Shown here: one piece after another, positions 1 to 6,573 of the stretch
Layout: the number at the start of each line of letters is the position of its first letter
Position numbering within the stretch: position 1 is the first letter of the stretch
Source: Streptomyces sp. OfavH-34-F
GTDB taxonomy: Bacteria > Actinomycetota > Actinomycetes > Streptomycetales > Streptomycetaceae
Direction: 5' to 3'
Length of the DNA stretch: 48,964 nt
NCBI RefSeq assembly: GCF_022347745.1
Contig: NZ_JAKRGC010000017.1
Location: forward strand, 1 to 48,964
The notes under the pieces: model-generated
Databases searched by the model: none
The model's input: the letters and a program-made list of their open reading frames with translations, nothing else
Told to the model about the DNA's origin: nothing
Program-made: the position numbers and the translations under genes

Positions 1-1
1 C

Positions 2-484
2 TCTGACGCCCCCACGGCCGGCGCCCCCCGGTTCGCCGTGCTGCCGCTGCTCGCCGACCCGCTCGACGTGGCCCTGCCGGCCGGCCACCCGCTCGCGGCC
101 GCGCCCGGACTGCGGCTGGCCGACCTGGCCGCCGAGCCCTGGATCTACGGCGGCTCGGGCCCCTGGTCGGAGATCACCCTGTCCGCGTGCCGGGCGGCGG
201 GCTTCGTGCCCGTCCAGGCCCACAGCGCGTCCGGCTGGACCGCGATCCTCGCCCTGGTCGCCGCCGGGATGGGCATCGCCCTGGTCCCGCGCATGGCGTC
301 GGCGGACCGGCACGGCCGGGAGGGCGTGGTGATGCGGGTCCTGGACGCGGACCGGCCCCGGCGCCACGTCGTCGCCGCCGTCCGGCGCGGCGGCGAGGAA
401 GCCCCGGCGGTGGCCCGGGTCCTGGCCGCCCTGCGCGAGACGGCGGAGGCATACCGGGACGAAGCAACCGTGCAGCGGAACTGA
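2..484 (+). CDS. LysR-type transcriptional regulator, C-terminal part (cut by window edge)
   Basis: Only the last 160 residues are in the window, so the helix-turn-helix is not visible. The fragment reads as the effector-binding half of a LysR regulator (periplasmic-binding-protein fold): a strand such as DVALPAGHPLA, then LADLAAEPWI, then AALVAAGMGIALVPRMA are the usual landmarks of that domain, followed by a short basic tail (RPRRHVVAAVRRG). The ligand is unknown. The gene stops 59 bases before the allantoicase gene on the same strand, so it may sense a nitrogen or purine compound, but that is inference from position only. A strong dyad lies in the gap. The family call is sure from the fragment; the specific target is not. 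Confidence 0.85.
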   Translation, partial: SDAPTAGAPRFAVLPLLADPLDVALPAGHPLAAAPGLRLADLAAEPWIYGGSGPWSEITLSACRAAGFVPVQAHSASGWTAILALVAAGMGIALVPRMASADRHGREGVVMRVLDADRPRRHVVAAVRRGGEEAPAVARVLAALRETAEAYRDEATVQRN

Positions 485-490
485 ACGATG

Positions 491-532
491 CGTACGGAAA
501 CTTTCGATGGACCTATCGAGTCCCGCCGTACG
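491..532. promoter_or_regulatory. two-layer dyad between the LysR gene and allantoicase, probable operator
   Basis: Outer arms CGTACGG (491-497) and CCGTACG (526-532) and inner arms TCGAT (504-508) and ATCGA (515-519) share exactly one centre, between bases 511 and 512. The element ends 11 bases before the allantoicase start, so a bound protein would block or recruit RNA polymerase there. It could also form a weak hairpin in RNA, but the inner arms are broken by unpaired bases, which fits a DNA site better. The cognate protein is unknown; the upstream LysR protein or an AllR-type IclR repressor are candidates. Confidence 0.5.
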
Positions 533-543
533 ACAGTGAGCGC

Positions 544-1683
544 ATGACCACCGAACAGGACGAGAACCGGCACGACGATCCCCACGCCAACGACGCGGCC
601 CCGTACGGCGGCGGCGACCCCTACGCCGACTACCGCACCGCCGACCTCCCCTTCACCGACCTCGTGGACCTCGCCGACCGGCGGCTCGGCGCGGGCGTCA
701 TCGCCGCCAACGACGAGTTCTTCGCCGAGCGCGAGAACCTGCTGCTGCGGGAACGCGCGGTCTTCGACCCCGAGCGCTTCGGGCACAAGGGCAAGATCAT
801 GGACGGCTGGGAGACCCGCCGCCGGCGCGGGACCGACGCCGCGCATCCGTTCCCGGCCCCCGGCGACCACGACTGGGCGCTGATCCGCCTCGGCGCACCC
901 GGCATCGTCCGGGGCATCGTCGTCGACACCGCCCACTTCCGGGGCAACTACCCGCAGCGCGTCTCCGTCCAGGCCACCTGCGTGGAGGGCGCGCCCGGCC
1001 CGGAGGAGCTGCTCGCCGACGGCGTGCGCTGGGAGGAGATCGTCCCGCCCACCCCCGTACGCGGCCACGCCGCCAACGGCTTCGAGGTCACCGGCGGACG
1101 CCGCTGGACCCACATCCGGCTCTGCCAGCACCCCGACGGCGGCATCGCCCGCCTCCGGGTGCACGGCGAGGTGGTCCCCGACCCGTCCTGGCTGGCCGCG
1201 CTCGGCACCTTCGACCTGATCTCGGTCCTCAACGGCGGCAGCTACGAGGACGCCTCGGACCGCTTCTACTCCTCGCCCACCCAGATCATCCTGCCCGGCA
1301 CCTCCCGCAAGATGGACGACGGCTGGGAGAACCGGCGCCGCCGGGTCCGCGACACCCACGACTGGGTCCGCTTCCGGCTGCCCGCCCAGGGCGCCGTCCG
1401 CGCGGTAGAGATCGACACCGCCTACCTCAAGGGCAACGCGGCCGGCTGGATCGCCCTCCAGGGCCGGGACGGCGAGAGCGGCGACTGGTTCGAGATCATC
1501 CCGCGCACCCGCCTCCAGCCCGACACCCCGCACCGCTTCCCGCTGCCGGCCGAGGCCGTGGTCACCCATGTGCGGCTCGACGCCTTCCCGGACGGCGGCG
1601 TCGCCCGGATGCGCCTGCACGGCTCCCTCACCGAATCCGGCGCGGCCGACCTCAGGGCCCGCTACGCCTCCTCGGCCCCGTAA
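544..1683 (+). CDS. alc: allantoicase (allantoate amidinohydrolase)
   Basis: Hydrolyses allantoate to ureidoglycolate and urea in purine (allantoin) degradation; cytoplasmic. The 379-residue protein has the duplicated allantoicase domain: each half carries a DGWE-x-RRRR block (KIMDGWETRRRR near residue 85 and KMDDGWENRRRR near 262), each followed by a VVDTAHFRGNYP or VEIDTAYLKGNA strand, and a hallmark NGGSYEDASDRFYSSP stretch joins them. Length is normal for actinobacterial allantoicases. ATG 544 is preferred because the protein proper begins right after it; the reading frame stays open further upstream but overlaps the LysR gene and has no family similarity. The Shine-Dalgarno is weak (GTGAG). 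Allantoinase and uricase genes are not in the window. Confidence 0.95.
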   Translation: MTTEQDENRHDDPHANDAAPYGGGDPYADYRTADLPFTDLVDLADRRLGAGVIAANDEFFAERENLLLRERAVFDPERFGHKGKIMDGWETRRRRGTDAAHPFPAPGDHDWALIRLGAPGIVRGIVVDTAHFRGNYPQRVSVQATCVEGAPGPEELLADGVRWEEIVPPTPVRGHAANGFEVTGGRRWTHIRLCQHPDGGIARLRVHGEVVPDPSWLAALGTFDLISVLNGGSYEDASDRFYSSPTQIILPGTSRKMDDGWENRRRRVRDTHDWVRFRLPAQGAVRAVEIDTAYLKGNAAGWIALQGRDGESGDWFEIIPRTRLQPDTPHRFPLPAEAVVTHVRLDAFPDGGVARMRLHGSLTESGAADLRARYASSAP

Positions 1684-1750
1684 GCCCCGCTCCGCCCGGC
1701 GGCCGGTTGCGCTCCGCATCCGCCCGCCGGGACGGTTTCATGTGTGAAGA

Positions 1751-1764
1751 GCCCGTGAACGGGC
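1751..1764 (+). terminator. small hairpin after allantoicase, weak terminator candidate
   Basis: GCCCGT (1751-1756) and ACGGGC (1759-1764) pair around a two-base turn, and flanking GAAGA/TCTTC can extend the fold less neatly. It lies about 70 bases past the allantoicase stop in the 256-base gap before the rsbR-like gene. It may end the alc transcript or lie in the leader of the signalling operon. I saw no convincing promoter hexamers in this gap. Confidence 0.3.
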
Positions 1765-1939
1765 ACTCGGGTGTTCGTGTCTTCCTCGTTCCGCTCCTGC
1801 GGCCGTTCCACCCGCTGCCACGAAACGCCAGGTGGCGTGGTGTGCCGTGCCACGCCGGAGCGAGCCCCGGAGGTGCCGGGGCATGGCATACGCTGCGAGT
1901 GACGAGAGCAATGGGCTTGAGGTACAGGGAGTCAACCCG

Positions 1940-2785
1940 GTGACGAAACAAGAGATACCGGCCAGACTGGCCGAGTTGTTGTCCCAGCAGCGGGAAGCGC
2001 TCGGCGGGGCCTGGGTGGAGGCGGTCGCGCGCAGCCTGCGCGGACGCATCTCGCTCGCGGAACTGGACCGGGAACTGCGCGAGTTGTACGGGGCACTGGT
2101 CCAGGGCCTGCGTGTGGACGGGCTGAACTGGCAGGGCGACGCCTACGGCGAACTGCGCGCCCTGCTCACCGAACTCTCCCGGGCGCGGGCCCGCCAGGGG
2201 TTCACCCCGACCGAGACCGCCACCAGCGTCCTGACGGCCAAGGACATCCTGGCCCCCACCGAGGACACCACCCCCGAGGACCTCAGGGTCTACCTGCAGT
2301 TCAGCAAGCTGATCGACGCCCTCGGCCTCTTCACCCTCGAGGTCTACGCGAAGACCCGCGAAGAGGTCATCAGCGCGCAGGCCGAGCAGCTGATGGAGCT
2401 CTCCACCCCGGTCGTGAAGCTGTGGGACGGCGTGGTCGCCGTGCCCCTGGTCGGCACCCTGGACTCCGCCCGGACCCAGGTGGTGATGGAGAAGCTCCTC
2501 CAGGCACTCGTCGACACCGGTTCCGACCAGGCCATCATCGACATCACCGGGGTTCCGGCCGTCGACACCGAGGTGGCCCAGCACCTGCTCAAGACCGTGG
2601 TGGCGGCCCGGCTGATGGGCGCCGACTGCATCATCTCCGGCATCCGGCCGCAGATCGCCCAGACGATCGTCGCCCTCGGCATCCAGTTCAGCGACATCGT
2701 CACGAAGTCGTCGCTCGCCGACGCCCTCAAGCACGCGCTGCGCCGCACCGGCACGGCCTACACACAGCCGGGCGGCCCGGCGTGA
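1940..2785 (+). CDS. rsbR: RsbR-type stressosome scaffold protein (RsbRD N-terminal plus STAS domain)
   Basis: RsbR paralogues and RsbS build the stressosome, which holds the kinase RsbT until stress. This 281-residue protein has an all-helical RsbRD-like N-terminal region (about 1-150) and a C-terminal STAS domain (about 155-270). The STAS part keeps the two threonines that RsbT phosphorylates in Bacillus RsbRA: T210 in AVDTEVA and T242 in IAQTIVALG. GTG 1940 is chosen because AGGGAG lies at the right distance upstream and the N-terminus then matches the family; an ATG at 1883 in frame has no comparable site. The stop overlaps the next start (GTGA), so it is translationally coupled to rsbS. 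There is no visible haem or flavin sensor motif, so the signal is unknown. Confidence 0.9.
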   Translation: MTKQEIPARLAELLSQQREALGGAWVEAVARSLRGRISLAELDRELRELYGALVQGLRVDGLNWQGDAYGELRALLTELSRARARQGFTPTETATSVLTAKDILAPTEDTTPEDLRVYLQFSKLIDALGLFTLEVYAKTREEVISAQAEQLMELSTPVVKLWDGVVAVPLVGTLDSARTQVVMEKLLQALVDTGSDQAIIDITGVPAVDTEVAQHLLKTVVAARLMGADCIISGIRPQIAQTIVALGIQFSDIVTKSSLADALKHALRRTGTAYTQPGGPA

Positions 2786-3159
2786 GCGAACGCGTACCCG
2801 TACTGAAGATCGGAGACGTCCTCCTCGTCTCCATCCAGGTCGAGCTGGAGGACCAGGTCGTCCTCGAGCTCCAGGACGACCTCGCCGCGCGGATCGTCGA
2901 GTCCGGCGCCACCGGCGTGATCATCGACATCACCGCCGTGGAGATCGTCGACTCCTTCGTGGGCCGCATGCTGGCGACCACGGCGTCCATCTCGGGACTG
3001 CTCGACGCACAGACCGTGGTCGTCGGCATGCGGCCGGCCGTCGCGATCACGCTCGTGGAGCTGGGGCTCTCGCTCGGCGGTGTGCGGACGGCCCTCACTC
3101 TGGAGAAAGGGCTGGAGATCCTGGCTCGGCGCGGCGACGCCAGTCCGGCCGAGCGATGA
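2782..3159 (+). CDS. rsbS: RsbS-type single STAS domain stressosome protein
   Basis: A 125-residue stand-alone STAS protein. It aligns by eye with RsbS: VLKIGDVLLVSIQVELEDQ at the start, IIDITAVEIVDSFVGRM in the middle with the phospho-acceptor serine at residue 58, then VVVGMRPAVAITLVELG. In the known systems RsbS binds RsbT, and phosphorylation of this serine releases the kinase. GTG 2782 overlaps the rsbR stop by four bases, and its own stop overlaps the rsbT start by four (ATGA), so the three core partners should be made in a fixed ratio. Function is inferred from family; the operon order R-S-T supports it strongly. Confidence 0.92.
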   Translation: MSERVPVLKIGDVLLVSIQVELEDQVVLELQDDLAARIVESGATGVIIDITAVEIVDSFVGRMLATTASISGLLDAQTVVVGMRPAVAITLVELGLSLGGVRTALTLEKGLEILARRGDASPAER

Positions 3160-3581
3160 ATGCCTTCGAGCAGGACTCCGAGGGCGAGGACGAGACGGTC
3201 TCCATCGTCACCAACGACGACGTGGTCCGTGCGCGGCAGCTGGTGCGCACGCTCGCCCAGCGCTGCAAGCTCTCCCTGGTCGACCAGACCAAGCTCGTCA
3301 CCGCGGCGAGCGAACTGGCCCGCAACACCCTGGTGTACGGCGGCGGCGGAGTCATGCGCGCACGCCTGGTGCAGCGCGCCGGCAAGTCCGGCGTGACCGC
3401 GGTCTTCGAGGACTCCGGACCCGGCATCCCCGACGTCGAGCAGGCCCTGACCGACGGATGGACGTCCGGCGGGGGCCTCGGCCTCGGGCTGAGCGGGGCA
3501 CGCCGGCTGGTGGACGACTTCCGCCTGGAGACCGAGGCAGGCAGCGGCACCCGGGTCGCGGTGACCAAATGGGCGCGCTGA
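3156..3581 (+). CDS. rsbT: RsbT-type anti-sigma-like serine/threonine kinase (GHKL ATPase)
   Basis: A 141-residue HATPase_c protein of the RsbT class. The N-box is in SELARNTLVYGGGG, the G1 box is FEDSGPGIPD and the G2 region is GGGLGLGLSGARRL, so the ATP site looks intact. In the Bacillus model RsbT phosphorylates RsbS and RsbR and, once free, activates a partner phosphatase (RsbU). Here the next gene product is an ATPase-phosphatase fusion and not a plain RsbU, so the downstream contact may differ. The start overlaps rsbS by four bases; the end overlaps the following gene by 13 bases. Confidence 0.92.
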   Translation: MNAFEQDSEGEDETVSIVTNDDVVRARQLVRTLAQRCKLSLVDQTKLVTAASELARNTLVYGGGGVMRARLVQRAGKSGVTAVFEDSGPGIPDVEQALTDGWTSGGGLGLGLSGARRLVDDFRLETEAGSGTRVAVTKWAR

Positions 3582-4777
3582 ACCTGCCCGTCCTGGACGC
3601 GGAGGACGTCGTCTGGCTCCGGGACCAGGAGGCGCTGCCGGCCGCGGCCCGGGTCGCCGCCGCGGCGCTCGCCCGGCGCATCGGCTTTGACGAGCAGCGG
3701 CAGGCCGAGGTCGCCCTCGCGGTGAGTGAGGCGGCCACCAACCTGCGCAGGCACGCCGTGGAGGGCTCCCTCCTGCTGCGCGCCGTACGGACGCCCAGCG
3801 ACGCGGGGCTCGAATGCGTCACCGTGGACGAGGGGCCGGGCATGGCGGACGTCGTGCACTCCCTCTCGGACGGCACCTCCAGCGCCGGCACCCTCGGCAT
3901 CGGTCTCGGCACCATCTCCCGTCTCGCCGACTCCTTCGACCTGCACTCCCTGCCGGGCCGGGGCACCGTGCTGGCCGCCCGGTTCTGGCAGAAGGAAGCG
4001 GCCGTCCGCATGGCCGCCCTGGGCCGCCCCGCCGTGGAGGGCCTGACCCGCTCGATCACCGGCGAGGAGGTGTGCGGCGACGCGTGGGCCGCGCGCCCTA
4101 CGTCCGGCGGGCCTCTGCCCGACCGGGGGCCGGCTCCGCAAGGGGCCCCGCGCCCCTCCCGGGACGAGCGCTTCGACTGGGCCCGGCTGACCGGCTACCG
4201 GCAGCCCGGCACCGGCCCGGGGAGCGACGGCGGGACCGCGGCCCCGCAGACCCGGGACGCCGGGAACGGCCAGGCGCTCCTGATGCTGCTCTGCGACGGG
4301 CTGGGCCACGGCCCCCTCGCCGCGCGCGCCGCGCAGACGGCCGTCCACGCGTTCCGCGACACGGGCGCGGAGCAGCCGGAAACGATCATGAGGGACATCC
4401 ACCACGCCCTGCGCGGCGGCCGGGGCGGCGCCGTCGCCGTCGTCCGCGTCGAACCGGAGGCCGGCACCCTCGCCTTCTGCGGCGTCGGCAACGTGAGCAC
4501 CTTCGTGGTCGACCCCGCGACCGGCACCCGCCGCTCGCTGCCGTCGGCGCCCGGCATCGTGGGCCACCAGCTGCCGACCCTGCGCACCGTACGCCAGCCA
4601 CTGCCCCCGCACAGCGCGGTGATCATGCACTCCGACGGCCTCACCGAACGCTGGCGCGCGGAGACGATGCCCGGCTTCCTGGAACGGAGCCCGCTCGTCG
4701 CCGCCGCCCAGCTGCTGCGCGAGGCGGGCGTGCGCCGGGACGACGCCGGGGTCGTGGTGGCGAAAGGACCCTGGTGA
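3569..4777 (+). CDS. ATPase-SpoIIE fusion: RsbT-like ATPase domain plus PP2C-type phosphatase (RsbX/RsbU-like)
   Basis: The 402-residue protein has an N-terminal HATPase domain (about 10-140; N-box SEAATNLRRHA, G1 box VDEGPGMAD, G2 GIGLGTISRL) followed by a SpoIIE/PP2C phosphatase domain (about 150-400; CGDAW, LCDGLGHGPLAA with the metal-binding Asp-Gly, then HSDGLTERW). SpoIIE domains dephosphorylate STAS proteins on Ser/Thr; placed straight after RsbR-S-T this could reset the stressosome like RsbX, or act as the output phosphatase like RsbU. A region rich in P, G and R (about residues 175-220) interrupts the phosphatase domain and looks like a loop insertion. ATG 3569 lies inside the end of rsbT (13-base overlap); the stop overlaps the kinase gene by GTGA. 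Confidence 0.85.
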   Translation: MGALNLPVLDAEDVVWLRDQEALPAAARVAAAALARRIGFDEQRQAEVALAVSEAATNLRRHAVEGSLLLRAVRTPSDAGLECVTVDEGPGMADVVHSLSDGTSSAGTLGIGLGTISRLADSFDLHSLPGRGTVLAARFWQKEAAVRMAALGRPAVEGLTRSITGEEVCGDAWAARPTSGGPLPDRGPAPQGAPRPSRDERFDWARLTGYRQPGTGPGSDGGTAAPQTRDAGNGQALLMLLCDGLGHGPLAARAAQTAVHAFRDTGAEQPETIMRDIHHALRGGRGGAVAVVRVEPEAGTLAFCGVGNVSTFVVDPATGTRRSLPSAPGIVGHQLPTLRTVRQPLPPHSAVIMHSDGLTERWRAETMPGFLERSPLVAAAQLLREAGVRRDDAGVVVAKGPW

Positions 4778-6573
4778 ACAGCTTCACGGCGCTCGGTGTC
4801 GTCCCGCTCGTGTCCTTCCCCCTCGCGACGGAGCAGGACGTCTTCCTGCTGCGCCGCAGCGGCAAGTCGGCCGCCGAGGCGCTGGGGGTGGAGAAACAGG
4901 ACCAGATCCGGCTCGCGACCGCGCTGAGCGAGCTGGGCCGGGACCTGCTGGGCTCCGACGGTCTCACCGTCGCCTTCGGGGTGGCCCGCCGCCCCGTGCC
5001 GGTCCTGCTCGTCGGCATGGAGTGGGCGCAGGACCGGGCCCTCGGCGGCGAGGCCCTCCAGGCCGCGTCCCGGCTCGTGACCGTGCGGTACACCCCGCCC
5101 CGGCACACGGTCACCGTCGAGCAGCCGCTCACCCCGGACGGCCGGACGGCCGAGGCGATCGAGCACGCGCGCGAGGCCGTCCTGGCCCACGCGGAGACCG
5201 GCGTGCCGGACGACACCCGGGCCCAGACCAGCGACCTGATCGCCGCACTCGTCGAGTCCCGGGCGCAGCGCGAGGAACTGCGCCGCCTGAACGAGGAGCT
5301 GGAGGAGACCAACCGGGGCGTCGTGGCGCTCTACTCCGAGCTGTCCGAGGAACTGGAGGAGACCAACCGGGGCGTCGTGGCCCTGTACGCGGAGCTGGAG
5401 GAGAAGTCCCGCCTGCTGCGCGAGGCCAGCGAGGCCAAGACGCGGTTCTGGGCCAACGTCAGCCACGAGCTGCGCACCCCGGTCAACTCGGTCGTCGGAC
5501 TGGCCCGCCTCCTCCTCGAATTCGACGAGGACCGGCTGGACGAGGAACAGCGCCGGCAGATCGGCCTGATCTCCGCGTCGGGCGCCACCCTGCTCGCCCT
5601 CGTCGACGAACTCCTCGATGTCGCCAAGGCCGAATCCGGCCGCCTGGAACCCCACTGGGCGCCGGTGGACCTGCGGGCCGCCCTCGGCCAGCTGCGCGGC
5701 ACCCTGCGCGGCTACGGTTCCCCGGGCGCCGCCGAACTGATCGTGGCCGGGTCCGCGCCGAACCTCGTCACCGACGAGGTCATGCTCACCCGGATCCTGC
5801 GCAACCTCCTCTCCAACGCCCTCAAGTTCACGCCCGCGGGAACCGTGCGCCTCGACGTGGCGCCGGAGCGGGCCGACGGGCACGACCGGGTCGTCTTCAC
5901 CGTCTCGGACACCGGCATCGGCATCCCGGCGGAGGAGCAGCAGCAGATCTTCGAGGAGTTCTACCAGGTACGCGGCCCCCACCAGCGCGGCCGCAGCGGC
6001 ACCGGCCTGGGCCTGCCCTACGCGCGCCGGCTCACGGAGCTGCTCGGCGGCAGCCTCGCGCTGACCAGCACGCCGGGGACCGGCACCGTGGTCACCGTGA
6101 CGCTGCCCGCCGACGGGCGGCCCGCCGCCCGGTCCGGCGCCGGGGAGCCCGCCGGGGCCCCCGAGCCCCTCGTGGCCGTCCTGGTCACCGTGGACGACGA
6201 CAGCGCCTTCCGCGCGTCGATCCGGCCGCTGCTCGACCAGCTCGCCGGCCGCGTGGTGGAGGTGTCCGAGGGTGGCCGGGCGAGCGCCGCGGTGCGCCGC
6301 GAACAGCCGGACGCCGTCCTCCTGGACCTCCACCTGCCCGACCTCGACGGCTACGCCGTCCTGGCGGAACTTGCCGCGGACCCGGCCCTGGCCGCCGTCC
6401 CCGTCCTGGTGCTGACCTCGACGCCGTCCGGCGAACTGGACCGGGACCGGCTGACGCACGCGCGCGCGGTGCTCGACAAGTCCGCGCTCAACCGGCCCGG
6501 CCTGGCCGCCGCGCTCACCGCGGCCCGCACGCCCACTTCTCCACACACGGGTCGGAAGGACGACACCGGATGA
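4774..6573 (+). CDS. hybrid sensor histidine kinase with degenerate RsbT-like N-terminal domain
   Basis: A 599-residue cytoplasmic kinase with no membrane segment. Order of parts: residues 1-140, a domain resembling the RsbT fold but with the N-box Asn changed (SELGRDLLG where RsbT has SELARNTLV); 160-215, a coiled coil holding two adjacent copies of an 18-residue unit; HisKA with phospho-acceptor H231 in FWANVSHELRTP; HATPase_c with N-box NLLSNALKFTP, DTGIGIP and GTGLGL; a receiver from about 465 to 590 with VDDD and the phospho-acceptor D518 in VLLDLHLPDLDG and K in VLDKSAL. It likely passes phosphate from H231 to D518 and on to the receiver protein encoded next. It overlaps its neighbours by GTGA and ATGA. 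The stimulus is probably an intracellular protein contact with the stressosome (inference). Confidence 0.9.
   Translation: MNSFTALGVVPLVSFPLATEQDVFLLRRSGKSAAEALGVEKQDQIRLATALSELGRDLLGSDGLTVAFGVARRPVPVLLVGMEWAQDRALGGEALQAASRLVTVRYTPPRHTVTVEQPLTPDGRTAEAIEHAREAVLAHAETGVPDDTRAQTSDLIAALVESRAQREELRRLNEELEETNRGVVALYSELSEELEETNRGVVALYAELEEKSRLLREASEAKTRFWANVSHELRTPVNSVVGLARLLLEFDEDRLDEEQRRQIGLISASGATLLALVDELLDVAKAESGRLEPHWAPVDLRAALGQLRGTLRGYGSPGAAELIVAGSAPNLVTDEVMLTRILRNLLSNALKFTPAGTVRLDVAPERADGHDRVVFTVSDTGIGIPAEEQQQIFEEFYQVRGPHQRGRSGTGLGLPYARRLTELLGGSLALTSTPGTGTVVTVTLPADGRPAARSGAGEPAGAPEPLVAVLVTVDDDSAFRASIRPLLDQLAGRVVEVSEGGRASAAVRREQPDAVLLDLHLPDLDGYAVLAELAADPALAAVPVLVLTSTPSGELDRDRLTHARAVLDKSALNRPGLAAALTAARTPTSPHTGRKDDTG
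5296..5403 (+). repeat. 54-bp in-frame tandem duplication in the kinase linker
   Basis: Bases 5296-5349 and 5350-5403 are near-identical copies, differing at only a few positions, mostly third codon bases. Each encodes an 18-residue unit beginning ELEETNRG and ending in VVALY plus a short Glu/Ser tail (residues 175-192 and 193-210). Eighteen residues of helix add about five turns, so the duplication lengthens the coiled coil that links the N-terminal domain to HisKA. Confidence 0.9.

Noticed and set aside
1684..1939. Sigma-B-type promoter in front of the stressosome operon
   Set aside because: GGGTGT occurs near 1770 but no G-N-N-T motif lies at 14-16 bases upstream, so I did not call it.
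145..6546. Long open frames on the minus strand opposite the alc and signalling genes
   Set aside because: They mirror the codon bias of the real plus-strand genes, have Arg/Gly/Ala-rich composition, no ribosome sites and no recognisable family motif.
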